Source: Streptomyces sp. SirexAA-E
GTDB lineage: Bacteria; Actinomycetota; Actinomycetes; Streptomycetales; Streptomycetaceae
Direction: 5' to 3'
Assembly: GCF_000177195.2 (NCBI RefSeq)
Contig: NC_015953.1
Span: 2,976,001 to 3,040,000, forward strand
DNA: 64,000 nucleotides
Shown here one piece after another: positions 48,310-57,735 of the stretch. The stretch's first letter is position 1, and each line of letters begins with the position of its first letter. Under the pieces are notes generated by a model, which worked only from the letters and a program-made list of their open reading frames with translations, did not search any database and was not told where the DNA came from. The translations under genes and the position numbers were made by a program.

Positions 48310-49890
48310 ATGAACAGTCTCGACTGGGCCGTGCTCATCGGCTACTTCGGCGTGATGGTCGCGATCGGACTCTGGTCGCACAAGCGCGTCGACGACGTCA
48401 GCGACTTCTTCACGGCAGGCGGCAAGATGCCGTGGTGGCTGTCGGGCATCTCGCACCACATGTCCGGCTACAGCGCGGTGATGTTCACCGGGTACGCCGG
48501 TATCGCCTACCAGTACGGTGTGACGTCGTTCGTGACCTGGTCGCTGCCGATCGCCATCGGTATCGGAATCGGGGCGAAGCTCTTCGCGCCCCGGCTCAAC
48601 CGGGTGCGCTCGCGGCTGCACGTGGCCTCGCCGCTCGAATACCTGAAGAACCGGTACAACATCCCCACCCAGCAGGCGCTCGCCTGGTCGGGACTGCTGC
48701 TGAAGATCGTGGACGTCGGGGCCAAGTGGGCGGCGATCGCGACGCTGCTCTCCGTCTTCACCGGGATCAGCCTCACCCAGGGCATCTTCATCACCGGTGC
48801 CATCACCGCCGTCTACTGCACGGTCGGCGGGCTCTGGGCCGACGCGCTCACGGAGCTCGGGCAGTTCATCATCCAGCTCTTCGCCGGTCTGGCCATGCTC
48901 GTCATCACGATGCACGAGCTCGGCGGCTTCAGCTCGCTGTGGACGGTCTGGGACAAGCTGCCCGAGGGTCACGCGGAGCCGACGGCGGGCCCGTACACCG
49001 TGACCTTCCTGCTGGCCTACCTCTTCATCAAGACCTTCGAGTACAACGGCGGCATGTGGAACCAGGCCCAGCGCTACATGGCCACGGACTCCGCACGCTC
49101 GGCGACCCGGTCGGCCCGTCTCTCCGCGATCCTGTGGCTGGTCTGGCCGGCCGTGCTCTTCTTCCCGATGTGGGCGGCCCCGCTGCTCGTCGAGGCCAAG
49201 AAGCCGGACGCCTCGGACAGCTACGCCCTGATGACCGAACAGCTGCTGCCGCACGGGCTGCTGGGTCTGGTCGTCGTCGGCTTCTTCTCGCACACGATGG
49301 CCATGTGCTCCTCCGACGCCAACGCCATCTCGGCCGTCTTCACCCGGGACATCGCGCCGGTCTTCTCGAAGGCCGCCCGCTCCTGGGACAACCGCAGCGG
49401 GCTGCTGGCCGCCCGGCTCTCGACGCTCGCCTTCCTCATCCTGTCGATGGCCCTGGCCACCCAGATCAACTCACCGGCCTTCAAGGACATCATCTCGGTC
49501 GTCATCAAGTGGGTGGCCGGTCTGATGGGGCCGATCGCGATCCCGTTCATGCTGGGGCTGCTGCGCGGGTTCCGCCGGTCGGGGCCGACGGCGGCGCTCA
49601 CCAGCTGGGCGGCGGGGCTGCTCGCGTTCTACTTCACCAACTACGACTTCGACGGTTCCGTGAAGACGGATGTCGCCCTCCAGTACCAGGTGGCGCTGCC
49701 CCTGGCGATCTCCCTGGTGCTCTACGTCGTCATCGGGTTCCTCAAGCCCGAGGACACTCCGGAGCGCGACGCCCTCATCGAGAAGATCAACTCCGACGAC
49801 GACGGCCCGGCGGGCACAGCCGCGGCGGCCGTACCCGCCCAGCAGACCGGCCCCGAGGGCACGGGCGTCCCGGAAGGGGTGAAGGACTGA
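48310..49890 (+). CDS. Sodium:solute symporter (SSS family)
   Basis: A 526-residue transporter with about 13 helices. Typical segments: VDDVSDFFTAGGKMPWW in the first loop, SGISHHMSGYSAVMFTGYAGIAYQYG, SPLEYLKNRYN, and GGLWADALTELGQFIIQ. The order matches SGLT-like importers of sugars or other organic solutes. The 40-residue C-terminal tail is disordered. ATG 48310 with GGAGGGGG upstream. Substrate not predictable. Monocistronic. Confidence 0.92.
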   Translation: MNSLDWAVLIGYFGVMVAIGLWSHKRVDDVSDFFTAGGKMPWWLSGISHHMSGYSAVMFTGYAGIAYQYGVTSFVTWSLPIAIGIGIGAKLFAPRLNRVRSRLHVASPLEYLKNRYNIPTQQALAWSGLLLKIVDVGAKWAAIATLLSVFTGISLTQGIFITGAITAVYCTVGGLWADALTELGQFIIQLFAGLAMLVITMHELGGFSSLWTVWDKLPEGHAEPTAGPYTVTFLLAYLFIKTFEYNGGMWNQAQRYMATDSARSATRSARLSAILWLVWPAVLFFPMWAAPLLVEAKKPDASDSYALMTEQLLPHGLLGLVVVGFFSHTMAMCSSDANAISAVFTRDIAPVFSKAARSWDNRSGLLAARLSTLAFLILSMALATQINSPAFKDIISVVIKWVAGLMGPIAIPFMLGLLRGFRRSGPTAALTSWAAGLLAFYFTNYDFDGSVKTDVALQYQVALPLAISLVLYVVIGFLKPEDTPERDALIEKINSDDDGPAGTAAAAVPAQQTGPEGTGVPEGVKD

Positions 49891-49921
49891 GTCACCCGCC
49901 CTCGGCACGGGCGGACGAACG

Positions 49922-49949
49922 GCGGGCGGGCGCGGCGGCGTCCGCCCGC
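49922..49949. terminator. Hairpin between convergent genes
   Basis: GCGGGCGG (49922-49929) pairs with CCGCCCGC (49942-49949), 12-nt loop, between the symporter and the ADP-ribosylglycohydrolase-like gene. Moderate support. Confidence 0.45.
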
Positions 49950-49968
49950 TTCCCCCGCTGTCCCCGGA

Positions 49969-51093
49969 TCAGCCCCGGGGGTAGCGGGCGAGCCAGCCAG
50001 GGGCGGCGGCGGTCGTGCTGTGCAAGGCCGGGCCCTGCGTCATCTCCATGGCGAAGTCGTCGGCGAGTTCCAGGACGGTGGAGCGCCCTTCCAGCTCGGC
50101 CAGCCAGGCCGGCGGCAGCGCCGTCTCCCCGTGCAGCGCCCCGAGGAGCGCCCCGCAGACGGCCCCGGTGGCGGCCGACGGCCCCGAGTGGTTCACGGCG
50201 AGGCGCAGTCCGTGCCGTACGTCCTCTCCGACCAGGGCGCAGTACAGCGCCACGGCGAGCACCTCCTCCGCGGAGTCGGTGTCGCCGAGCGCCTCGATGA
50301 GCGCGGGCCCGGGGATGCCCTGACGTACGGAGCCGAGGGCCTGCCGCAACGCGTCGCCGACCTGCTCGCTGCCCGGACGGTCCGCGAGCAGCGCCAAGGC
50401 GCGCTGTACCGAGCCGTCCAGGGTCTCGCCTCGGGCCAGCCCGTGCACCAGGAGGGCGAAGGCCCCCGCCGCCAGCTGGGCAGTGGCGTGGCCGTGGGTC
50501 TGGGCGGCGCACTCGACGGCCAGTTGGAGGACGAGCTGCGGCTCCCAGCCGACGAGCAGACCGAAGGGCCCGGAGCGGGTGAGCGCGGCGGAGTCCCGCG
50601 CGGCCGGGTTCTTGGGGACGGCGAGGGTGCCCATCGTGGCGTCACCGAAGCCGGCGATGCATTCACGGGTGGGGGCGCGGCGGGCGTACAGCCACTCCTC
50701 ACCGGCCAGCCAGCCGTTGTCCGTCCGGCGTTCGTCGGGCCCCCAGGCATTCTGCGTGGCCGCCCAGCGCAGATGGGCGCGGTACACATCGGTGGGCGGG
50801 TGCCAGGCACCGGTGTCCCGCCGCACCTGGGCCCGTATGAGGCCGTCGACGGTGAAGAGGGTGAGCTGGGTGACGGCGGTGACGCTGCCGCGTCTGCCGT
50901 GCGCGGCGACGAAGTCGGTCACCCCGTCCGCCCCGTGGGCGGCGCGTATGGCCTCCAGGGTGAGCCCGGAGACGCCGGCCCCGAGCGCGTCCCCGATGGC
51001 TCCGCCGAGCAGGGAGCCCCGTACCCGACTGCGGAAGTCCTGCTGCTGGGCACGGCCCCAGACAGCTGCGGTCCCTGTGGTCCCTGTGCTCAC
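49969..51093 (-). CDS. ADP-ribosylglycohydrolase fold protein, probably without hydrolase activity
   Basis: A 374-residue protein of the ARH/DraG fold. The first signature RGSLLGGAIGDALGAGV is present. However, the metal-binding Asp-Asp-Thr of the second (usually DDTQM) reads AVTQLTLF, and the C-terminal signature (usually NHDGDSDSTG) reads NHSGPSAATG. The aspartates that hold the two magnesium ions are therefore replaced. It may bind ADP-ribose or a modified protein without cleaving it. GTG 51093 with GGAAGGAAGG upstream. Adjacent genes give no hint. Confidence 0.85.
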   Translation of the reverse strand: MSTGTTGTAAVWGRAQQQDFRSRVRGSLLGGAIGDALGAGVSGLTLEAIRAAHGADGVTDFVAAHGRRGSVTAVTQLTLFTVDGLIRAQVRRDTGAWHPPTDVYRAHLRWAATQNAWGPDERRTDNGWLAGEEWLYARRAPTRECIAGFGDATMGTLAVPKNPAARDSAALTRSGPFGLLVGWEPQLVLQLAVECAAQTHGHATAQLAAGAFALLVHGLARGETLDGSVQRALALLADRPGSEQVGDALRQALGSVRQGIPGPALIEALGDTDSAEEVLAVALYCALVGEDVRHGLRLAVNHSGPSAATGAVCGALLGALHGETALPPAWLAELEGRSTVLELADDFAMEMTQGPALHSTTAAAPGWLARYPRG

Positions 51094-51322
51094 CGTGTCC
51101 CTTCCTTCCGTCCGCCCTACGGTGTGCGACTGCGCAAGCACTGTAATCGAACGGAGTGGGCGGTCTCAGGGCTGGAACGCTATGTACGGACTAGCGCTCC
51201 GGAGCACTTTTGCTCGTCATTCCTCACGTTTTCCGGGTGAATTCCGAAACCTTTTCCGGGGTGATTTCCGACAGGTGCGTCTTCGGTACGGGACCGCCGG
51301 ACGGGCGGTGACGACGCGCCCC

Positions 51323-51353
51323 GCCTCCGGGACCGGATCTCGGCCCCGGAGGC
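51323..51353 (-). terminator. Terminator after AhpD-like gene
   Basis: A 9-bp stem (GCCTCCGGG 51323-51331, CCCGGAGGC 51345-51353) begins 10 bp past the stop codon of the minus-strand gene. Confidence 0.55.
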
Positions 51354-51362
51354 GTACGGCGC

Positions 51363-51836
51363 TCAGGCGAACTGGCCGGGCCGGTAGTCGCCCGCGGGCT
51401 GCCGGGTGATGACGTTGAAGCGGTTGTAGGTGTTGATGAGGGCGATGATGGCCACCAGGGCGGTGAGCTGCTCCTCGTCGTAGTGCTTGGCGGCGTTCGC
51501 CCAGACCTCGTCCGTGACCCCGCCCGCGCCGTCGGCGATACGGGTGCCCTCTTCGGCCAGCTCCAGGGCGGCGCGCTCGGCGTCGGTGAACACCGTCGCC
51601 TCCCGCCAGCCCGCGACCAGGTGCAGACGCGTCGAGGTCTCACCTGCCTCGACGGCCTCCTTGGTGTGCATGTCGAGGCAGAACCCGCAGCCGTTGATCT
51701 GGCTGGCACGGATCTTGACCAGTTCCTGGGTGGCGGCGGGCAGCGGCGAGTCCGAGATCACCTTGCCGGCCGCGTTGATGTGCTTGATGACCTTGGCTGC
51801 GAGCGGGCTGCCGAAGACGTTGAGACGGGCTTCCAT
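51363..51836 (-). CDS. Carboxymuconolactone decarboxylase family protein (AhpD-like)
   Basis: A 157-residue helical protein. The redox-active pair sits in the motif INGCGFCLDMHTKEA, typical for AhpD-type peroxidase helpers rather than true carboxymuconolactone decarboxylase. The remaining helices (LHLVAGWREATVFTDAERAAL, YDEEQLTALVAIIALINTYNRFNV) fit the family. It may reduce peroxides together with a thiol system. ATG 51836 with AGGAGT upstream, and earlier codons to 51872 lack similarity. Monocistronic. Confidence 0.92.
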   Translation of the reverse strand: MEARLNVFGSPLAAKVIKHINAAGKVISDSPLPAATQELVKIRASQINGCGFCLDMHTKEAVEAGETSTRLHLVAGWREATVFTDAERAALELAEEGTRIADGAGGVTDEVWANAAKHYDEEQLTALVAIIALINTYNRFNVITRQPAGDYRPGQFA

Positions 51837-51927
51837 GAGGACTCCTGTGTCGGTGTCGCATGCTGCGTACACCCCTCCGACGGTCCGGGCCCCGCCCGGT
51901 GTGACATGGCCCGGTGTGATCCGGGCC

Positions 51928-52209
51928 TCACGGGGCTTCGCAGCGTGCCCGGCACTCCGCGACGCGCAGGGCGTCCCTCAGTGATTCGGTGGTCCTGGTG
52001 AGCGCGAACCTCACCGCCACCTCGCCGGCCGCCATGTCGGCGAGCACGGCCTCCGCACCGGCCAGCACCGCCGCGGCCGAGGCGATCAGCTCGGCCTCCA
52101 CCTCGTCCGCCATCCGCGACAGCCTGCTGCCGGGGTCGTCCGTGCTCAGGTAACAGGGCTTGCCTTCGGGGGAGTTCCAGGGCAGCAGGCGGAGGGGAAG
52201 TTCGTTCAT
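51928..52209 (-). CDS. Small conserved protein linked to XRE/DUF397 modules
   Basis: A 93-residue cytoplasmic protein with N terminus MNELPLRLLPWNSPEGKPCYLSTD followed by a single long amphipathic helix region and three Cys near the C terminus. Similar small genes commonly stand beside XRE/DUF397 pairs in Streptomyces, here divergent from one, 134 bp away. Function unknown. ATG 52209 with GAGGCG upstream. Confidence 0.75.
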   Translation of the reverse strand: MNELPLRLLPWNSPEGKPCYLSTDDPGSRLSRMADEVEAELIASAAAVLAGAEAVLADMAAGEVAVRFALTRTTESLRDALRVAECRARCEAP

Positions 52210-52343
52210 GGGGGCGCCTCGCAGAGGTGGGTGTCTTCCATCGGGTGATGCTCACCGTTCGTATTCCGATGATCACCGTCTGCGCGTAACCTCGACAGAG
52301 GCGCACGGTTGCCGGGGCACGGGACAACGGGAGGACGACCACG

Positions 52344-53171
52344 GTGACGGAACAACCGGCCGACGTGGACGAGGAGTCGGGTCGCGCGGCCCTGGGGCGG
52401 GCCCTGCGGTACCTCAGGGAACAGTCGGGCAAGTCCCTCGGCCAGCTGGCGGAGGAGACCCGGTACGACAAGAGCTACCTGTACCGGCTGGAGACCGGCC
52501 AGCGGCTGTCCAAGCTGGCCGTGATGGAGGACCTGGACCGCTATTACAAGTCCGGGGACCTGCTGGTGCGGCTGTGGAAGGTGGCCCGCCGGGAGGTCTT
52601 CAAGGACCGGTACAAGGAGTTCATGCGGCTGGAGGCAACAGCCTGCATCATGCACCTCTTCACGCTCGGGATTCCAGGGCTTCTCCAGACGGAGGACGTC
52701 GCCCGGGTGTCGTTGTCCGGCGCTCAGGAAACGGCGGCGGAGGCCGAGTTGGTGGAGGACCAGGTGGTGGCACGGATGGGCCGCCAGCAATTGCTTCACC
52801 GCACCCCAGCGCCTTCGGTACGGATCATCATCGACGAGTACGCCCTGCGTCGCCCCGTCATGGACGGGAAGATGTGGCACGAGCAGCTGACGCATCTGAT
52901 CGACATGGCGGAGCTGCCGTCGATCGTCCTTCAGGTACTGCCGTTCTCGGTGGGCGCCCACCACCTCATGGACGGCTCGCTGACCCTGCTCTGGCAGGAG
53001 GACGGGACCCCCAGTGCCTACACGGAAGGCAATGGCTGCGCCGAGCTGTTCGAAGATCCGGCGTCCGTGACACGTTGTCGGCTGTCCTACGATCGCCTCC
53101 GGGACCGGGCGTTGCCCCCGCCGGGGTCCATCGGGTTCATCAGGGGTGTCCTGGAGGAGCACAGTTCATGA
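52344..53171 (+). CDS. XRE-family regulator with DUF5753 (WhiJ-like)
   Basis: A 275-residue protein. HTH at residues 17-70 (LGRALRYLREQSGKSLGQLAEETRYDKSYLYRLETGQRL). The DUF5753 domain is in the remainder, with GIPGLLQTEDVARVSL, VRIIIDEYALRRPV and VLQVLPFSVGAHHLMDGSLTLL. GTG 52344 with GGGAGG upstream. The following DUF397 gene overlaps its stop codon, so the two are made in fixed ratio. Probably controls the divergent small gene or itself. Confidence 0.92.
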   Translation: MTEQPADVDEESGRAALGRALRYLREQSGKSLGQLAEETRYDKSYLYRLETGQRLSKLAVMEDLDRYYKSGDLLVRLWKVARREVFKDRYKEFMRLEATACIMHLFTLGIPGLLQTEDVARVSLSGAQETAAEAELVEDQVVARMGRQQLLHRTPAPSVRIIIDEYALRRPVMDGKMWHEQLTHLIDMAELPSIVLQVLPFSVGAHHLMDGSLTLLWQEDGTPSAYTEGNGCAELFEDPASVTRCRLSYDRLRDRALPPPGSIGFIRGVLEEHSS

Positions 53172-53368
53172 GCCGAATTCCCGACCTCGGAAGCACGACC
53201 TGGCGCAAGTCCAGCTACAGCGACGGCGGAGCGAACAACTGCCTCGAAGTCGCCGACGGCTTCCCCGGGCTCGTCCCCGTCCGCGACAGCAAGACCCCCG
53301 CCGGACCGGCCCTCCTGGTGACCGCGTCCGCCTGGGCGGACTTCGTCGCGTTCGCCGCCGGGCGCTGA
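53168..53368 (+). CDS. DUF397 protein
   Basis: A 66-residue protein with WRKSSYSDGGANNCLEVADG and VPVRDSKTPAGPALLVTASAWADFV, the DUF397 pattern. ATGA overlap with the XRE regulator stop indicates translational coupling. Expected to bind or modulate that regulator. Confidence 0.92.
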   Translation: MSRIPDLGSTTWRKSSYSDGGANNCLEVADGFPGLVPVRDSKTPAGPALLVTASAWADFVAFAAGR

Positions 53369-53397
53369 TCCGGACCCGGCCGTGTGCCGGGCCCGGA
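53369..53397. terminator. Terminator after DUF397 gene
   Basis: A 12-bp stem with one mismatch (53369-53380 and 53386-53397) starts directly after the stop codon, 12 bp before the convergent OYE gene end. Confidence 0.6.
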
Positions 53398-53408
53398 CCC
53401 GCAACCGC

Positions 53409-54512
53409 TCACTCCCCGGGGTCGAGCGTCGGGTAGTCCGTGTAGCCCGTCGCGCCCCCCACGTACATCAGGTACGCGTCCCGCACCTGGTTCACCGGGG
53501 CGCCCGTGCGCATGCGGTGGATCAGGTCCGGGTTGGCGAGGAACGGGCGGCCGAGGGCGATCAGGTCGGCGCCGGCGGCCAGCAGGCGTTCGCCGTGGGC
53601 GAGGCCGCCGTCGTCCGGGATGCGGTCCTGCGGCAGCACCGGGTTGGCGATCAGGGTGCCCGGCCAGTCCTTGCGGATCCGCAGGAAGACCGGGGAGTCC
53701 GGGTCCGCGTACCCGACGTGCAGATACGCCAGGCCGCGACCCGCCAGCGCGCCCACGAGTGCGGGGTAGATCGCCCCGGTGGCGCCCTCCTCGATGCCGT
53801 TGACGGTGTTGCCCGGCGAGACGCGCAGCCCCACCCGCTCGGGGCCGACGGCCTCGGCGACGGCATCGGTCACCTCCACGACGAAGCGGATACGGCGGTC
53901 CACGGGGCCCCCGTAGGCGTCGGTGCGCCGGTTGGTGTTCTCGGCCAGGAACTGGTGGAGGAGGTGGCCGTTGGCGCTGTGCACCTCGACGCCCTCGAAG
54001 CCCGCCTCGATCGCGTTGCGGGCGGCCCGGGCGAAGTCCGCCACCGTGGTCCTGATGTCCTCGGCCGTCATCTCGCGGGGGACGACGGAGGGCACCCGTC
54101 CGGCCGGGGTGTGGATCGTCTCGGGCAGCGGGACCGGTGAGGGGGCGACGGGGGTCAGCCCGCTGGTGTCGGGGTGGCCGACCCGTCCGCCGTGCTGGAG
54201 CTGGAGGATCATGCGGCCGCCCTCGGCCCGGACGGCCTCGGTCACCCGCCGCCAGCCCTCGACGTGGACGGGGCTGTGGATCGCGGTGATGTCGGGGTAG
54301 GTCTGGCCCACCGGATTCGGGGTGGACGCCTCCGCGATGATCAGCCCGGCCGTGGCGCGCTGGGCGTAGTAGGTGGCCATGAGCGGGGTCGGTACGCCCT
54401 CGGGTGTGGCGCGGTTGCGGGTCAGCGGGGCCATCACCAGGCGGTGGGGAAGGGTCAGGGCGCCGAGGACGGCCGGTTCGAAGATCTTCCGGGAAGCTGT
54501 CGTGTGCGTCAT
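53409..54512 (-). CDS. Old yellow enzyme family alkene reductase
   Basis: A 367-residue FMN enzyme of the NemA/OYE group. It reduces activated C=C bonds or nitro esters with NAD(P)H. The N-terminal RLVMAPLTRNRATPEGVPTPLMATYYAQRA, the substrate-binding HSANGHLLHQFLAENTNRRTDAYGG (His/Asn pair as in OYEs) and the FMN-phosphate block near ALGRPFLANPDLIHRM are complete. ATG 54512. Divergent from a MerR regulator with a 14-bp palindrome between them, so probably induced by electrophiles or metal stress. Confidence 0.93.
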   Translation of the reverse strand: MTHTTASRKIFEPAVLGALTLPHRLVMAPLTRNRATPEGVPTPLMATYYAQRATAGLIIAEASTPNPVGQTYPDITAIHSPVHVEGWRRVTEAVRAEGGRMILQLQHGGRVGHPDTSGLTPVAPSPVPLPETIHTPAGRVPSVVPREMTAEDIRTTVADFARAARNAIEAGFEGVEVHSANGHLLHQFLAENTNRRTDAYGGPVDRRIRFVVEVTDAVAEAVGPERVGLRVSPGNTVNGIEEGATGAIYPALVGALAGRGLAYLHVGYADPDSPVFLRIRKDWPGTLIANPVLPQDRIPDDGGLAHGERLLAAGADLIALGRPFLANPDLIHRMRTGAPVNQVRDAYLMYVGGATGYTDYPTLDPGE

Positions 54513-54529
54513 GCCGGAACGGTAAGAAT

Positions 54530-54543
54530 TGACACCGGTGTCA
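54530..54543. promoter_or_regulatory. MerR operator candidate
   Basis: The perfect palindrome TGACACCGGTGTCA lies 17 bp before the OYE ATG. On the OYE side it is preceded by TTGAAC, as a -35 box would be in a MerR-type overlong-spacer promoter. Confidence 0.65.
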
Positions 54544-54619
54544 GGTTCAACCCCGGACCTCGGCCTCGACCCTGCACCGGCCCTGCCCCTGCCCCTGCCC
54601 CGGAAAACGAGGTGTCCCC

Positions 54620-54994
54620 GTGCGGATCGGCGAACTGGCCCGGCTGACGGGCGTGAGCGAGCGCTCCCTGCGCTACTACGAGACCCAGGGGCTGCTGACC
54701 GCCGACCGTACGCCCGGCGGCCACCGCGACTACGCGGACTGGGCGGTGGACCGGGTCATCCGCATCCAGGAGTTCTACGCGGCCGGTCTGGGCAGCTCGA
54801 AGATCGCCGAGCTGCTGCCCTGTGTGCGGGACGCCGACGGCGGCCCGTCCGCGATCGCGACCCCGCGCCTGGTCGGCGACCTCACCACCGAACGCGAGCG
54901 CATCGACCGGCAGATCACCGACCTGCTGCGCTCCCGGGAGGTGCTGGACGAGGTGATCGCCACGGCGGAGGGCAGGCCGCCGGCGGACGGCTGA
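54620..54994 (+). CDS. MerR family transcriptional regulator
   Basis: A 124-residue protein. MerR HTH at residues 2-70 (IGELARLTGVSERSLRYYETQGLLTADRTPGGHRDY), then the antiparallel coiled-coil helix (LTTERERIDRQITDLLRSREVLDEVI). No metal-binding Cys cluster (one Cys only), so an organic or redox ligand is more likely. GTG 54620 with GAGGTG upstream. Probably controls the divergent OYE gene. Confidence 0.92.
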   Translation: MRIGELARLTGVSERSLRYYETQGLLTADRTPGGHRDYADWAVDRVIRIQEFYAAGLGSSKIAELLPCVRDADGGPSAIATPRLVGDLTTERERIDRQITDLLRSREVLDEVIATAEGRPPADG

Positions 54995-54998
54995 GCGG

Positions 54999-55026
54999 TC
55001 CGGGGCGCGGGTGTCCGCGCCCCGGA
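54999..55026. terminator. Bidirectional terminator
   Basis: A perfect 12-bp stem with a GTGT loop (54999-55010 and 55015-55026) lies between the convergent merR and cofGH genes. Confidence 0.75.
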
Positions 55027-55033
55027 TCCGTCG

Positions 55034-57616
55034 TCAGCTCTCCAGCACCGGCAGCAGCTCCGGGAGGTGTCCGTCCGAGGCGGTCGCCGCCTCGATCCGC
55101 TCCTGCGGGACCTCTCCGTAGAGCGTCGTGCGCGGCTTCGCCGGGCGGCCCGCCAGGTCGGCGATGGCGACCAGGTCCTGGATCGACCGGTACGAGCCGT
55201 AACTCGACCCCGCCATCCGGGAGATGGTCTCCTCCATCAGCGTCCCGCCCAGGTCGTTGGCGCCCGAGCGCAGCATCTCCGCCGCGCCCTCCGCGCCCAG
55301 CTTCACCCAGCTGGTCTGGATGTTGGTGATGTGCGGGTGGAGCAGCAGCCGCGCCATCGCGGTGACCGCGCGGTTGTCGCGGTCGGTGGGACCCGGGCGG
55401 GCGATGCCCGCCAGGTACACCGGGGCGTTGGTGTGGATGAAGGGCAGGGTGACGAACTCCGTGAAGCCGCCGGTCTCCTGCTGGAGGCGGGCCAGCGTCC
55501 GGAGGTGGCCGAGCCAGTGCCGGGGCTGGTCGACGTGGCCGTACATCATGGTCGAGGAGGACCGCAGGCCCACCTCGTGCGCCGTCCTGATCACCTCCAG
55601 CCAGGTGGCCGTCGGGAGCTTGCCCTTGGTGAGGATCCAGCGGACCTCGTCGTCCAGGATCTCGGCCGCGGTGCCGGGGATCGAGCCGAGGCCCGCCTCC
55701 TTGGCGGCGAGCAGCCAGTCACGGATGGAGAGGCCGGTGCGGGTCGCGCCGTTGACCACCTCCATCGGGGAGAACGCGTGGACGTGCATGCCCGGGACGC
55801 GTTCCCGTACGGCCCGCGCGATGTCGAAGTACGCGGTGCCGGGCAGGTCCGGGTGGATACCGCCCTGCATGCAGACCTCGACGGCGCCGACGTCCCAGGC
55901 CTGGGCCGCGCGGTCGGCGACCTGGTCCAGGGAGAGGGTGTACGCGTCGGCGTCCGTGCGGCGCTGGGCGAAGGCGCAGAAACGGCAGCCGGTGTAGCAG
56001 ACGTTGGTGAAGTTGATGTTCCTGGTGACGATGTAGGTGACGTCGTCACCGACCACGTCCCGGCGCAGCGTGTCCGCGATCCGGCACAGCTCGTCCAGGG
56101 CGTCCCCGTCGGCGTGGAGCAGGGCGAGTGCCTGTTCGTCGGTGAGCTTCGTCGGGTCGTCGGCGGCCTGGCTCAGGGCCTGGCGTACGTCGGCGTCGAT
56201 GCGGGAGGGGACCATGCCGGGGGCTGCGGCCTCCCGCAGCGCCTCCCAGTCGCCGTACACCTCGTCGAAGTCGTTCCGCCGGTCGCCGGTGCGGCCCTCG
56301 GTGTCGATGGTGCGGTGCAGGTCGGTGCGGCCGGACGACTTGAACTCCTCGTCCGGCTCCTGCCAGGGCAGCCCGGCCGGGAGCACGCCCTCCTTCGCGA
56401 GTCCCGTCTCCGGGTCGGCGAGTGCCCGCACGTGGGGCAGCAGGCGCGGGTCGAGCCAGGGTTCGCCGCGCTGGATGAACTCGGGGTAGATGGTGAGCCG
56501 CTCGCGCAGTTCGAAGCCGGACTCGGCGGTGCGGGCGGCCAGTTCCTCGATGTGCGGCCACGGGCGTTCGGGGTTGACGTGGTCCGGGGTGAGCGGCGAG
56601 ACACCGCCCCAGTCGTCGATGCCCGCGCCGATGAGCAGGGCGTACTCGGCGTCGACGAGGTTCGGCGGGGCCTGGATACGGGCGGACGGGCCCAGGATGT
56701 GGCGGGCGACGGCGATGGCCGCGGCCAGCTCCTCCAGCTCCGCGTCCGGCATCCCGCGCATCGCCGTGTCCGGCTTGGCGCGGAAGTTCTGGACGATGAC
56801 CTCCTGGATGCCGTGGTAGGCGCGGGCCGTCCTGCGCAGCTCGAAGAGGGAGTCGGCCCGTTCCTCGTACGACTCGCCGATGCCGATCAGGATGCCGGTG
56901 GTGAACGGCACGTTGGAGCGTCCGGCGTCCTCCAGGACGCGCAGCCGGACGGCGGGCTCCTTGTCCGGGGAGCCGTGGTGCGGGCCGCCCTTCTCGGACC
57001 AGAGCCGGGTCGCGGTCGTCTCCAGCATCATGCCCATGGACGGGGCGACCGGCTTGAGGCGCTGGAGGTCGGTCCAGGTCAGCACGCCGGGGTTGAGGTG
57101 CGGGAGCAGCCCGGTCTCCTCCAGGACCCGGATCGCCATGGCCCGTACGTACGCCAGGGTGTCGTCGTACCCCTCGGCCTCCAGCCACTCGCGGGCCTCG
57201 GGCCAGCGGTCCTCGGGCCGGTCACCGAGTGTGAACAGCGCTTCCTTGCAGCCCATTTCGGCGCCCTTGCGGGCGATGTCGAGGACCTCGTCGGGCGACA
57301 GGAACATCCCGTGCCCGGCCCGCTTGAGCTTGCCCGGCACGGTCACGAAGGTGCAGTAGTGGCAGGTGTCGCGGCAGAGCCGGGTGAGAGGGATGAAGAC
57401 CTTGCGGGAGTAGGTGATCACTCCCGGCCGGCCCGCCGCGTCGAGCCCGGCGTCCCGCACCCGGGCGGCGGAGGCGGCGAGGTCCTTGAGATCCTCCCCC
57501 CGCGCCTGGAGCAGGACGGCGGCCTCGGTCACATCGAGGGTGACACCGTCGCGGGCCCGCCGGAGGGCGCGCCGCATGGCGTTGGTCGTGGGGCGTCCGC
57601 TCTGAGGATCGGTCAT
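55034..57616 (-). CDS. fbiC: Bifunctional FO synthase CofGH (FbiC)
   Basis: An 860-residue enzyme with two radical-SAM halves making 7,8-didemethyl-8-hydroxy-5-deazariboflavin, the chromophore of coenzyme F420. The N-terminal CofG half has Cys81-x3-Cys85-x2-Cys88 ([10 protein letters not shown]). The C-terminal CofH half has Cys540, Cys544 and Cys547 ([10 protein letters not shown]). CofH condenses a tyrosine-derived radical with the ribityl-diaminouracil, and CofG closes the ring. Size and order match the actinobacterial fused form. ATG 57616 lacks a strong ribosome site. No other F420 gene is in the window. Confidence 0.96.
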   Translation of the reverse strand: MTDPQSGRPTTNAMRRALRRARDGVTLDVTEAAVLLQARGEDLKDLAASAARVRDAGLDAAGRPGVITYSRKVFIPLTRLCRDTCHYCTFVTVPGKLKRAGHGMFLSPDEVLDIARKGAEMGCKEALFTLGDRPEDRWPEAREWLEAEGYDDTLAYVRAMAIRVLEETGLLPHLNPGVLTWTDLQRLKPVAPSMGMMLETTATRLWSEKGGPHHGSPDKEPAVRLRVLEDAGRSNVPFTTGILIGIGESYEERADSLFELRRTARAYHGIQEVIVQNFRAKPDTAMRGMPDAELEELAAAIAVARHILGPSARIQAPPNLVDAEYALLIGAGIDDWGGVSPLTPDHVNPERPWPHIEELAARTAESGFELRERLTIYPEFIQRGEPWLDPRLLPHVRALADPETGLAKEGVLPAGLPWQEPDEEFKSSGRTDLHRTIDTEGRTGDRRNDFDEVYGDWEALREAAAPGMVPSRIDADVRQALSQAADDPTKLTDEQALALLHADGDALDELCRIADTLRRDVVGDDVTYIVTRNINFTNVCYTGCRFCAFAQRRTDADAYTLSLDQVADRAAQAWDVGAVEVCMQGGIHPDLPGTAYFDIARAVRERVPGMHVHAFSPMEVVNGATRTGLSIRDWLLAAKEAGLGSIPGTAAEILDDEVRWILTKGKLPTATWLEVIRTAHEVGLRSSSTMMYGHVDQPRHWLGHLRTLARLQQETGGFTEFVTLPFIHTNAPVYLAGIARPGPTDRDNRAVTAMARLLLHPHITNIQTSWVKLGAEGAAEMLRSGANDLGGTLMEETISRMAGSSYGSYRSIQDLVAIADLAGRPAKPRTTLYGEVPQERIEAATASDGHLPELLPVLES

Positions 57617-57735
57617 GGACCGAGCATACGAGCGGGGTACGCCGTCCGGACCAGGGCCTCTGCCGTCTTGGCTTCCCGTTCACCCCTGGCGCCTTGACCG
57701 CTATGACCCGATTGCCCTCTATGGTCGGGAAAGTG

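Noticed and set aside
55067..57697. 876-codon open frame antisense to cofGH
   Set aside because: No motif, composition typical of a shadow frame.
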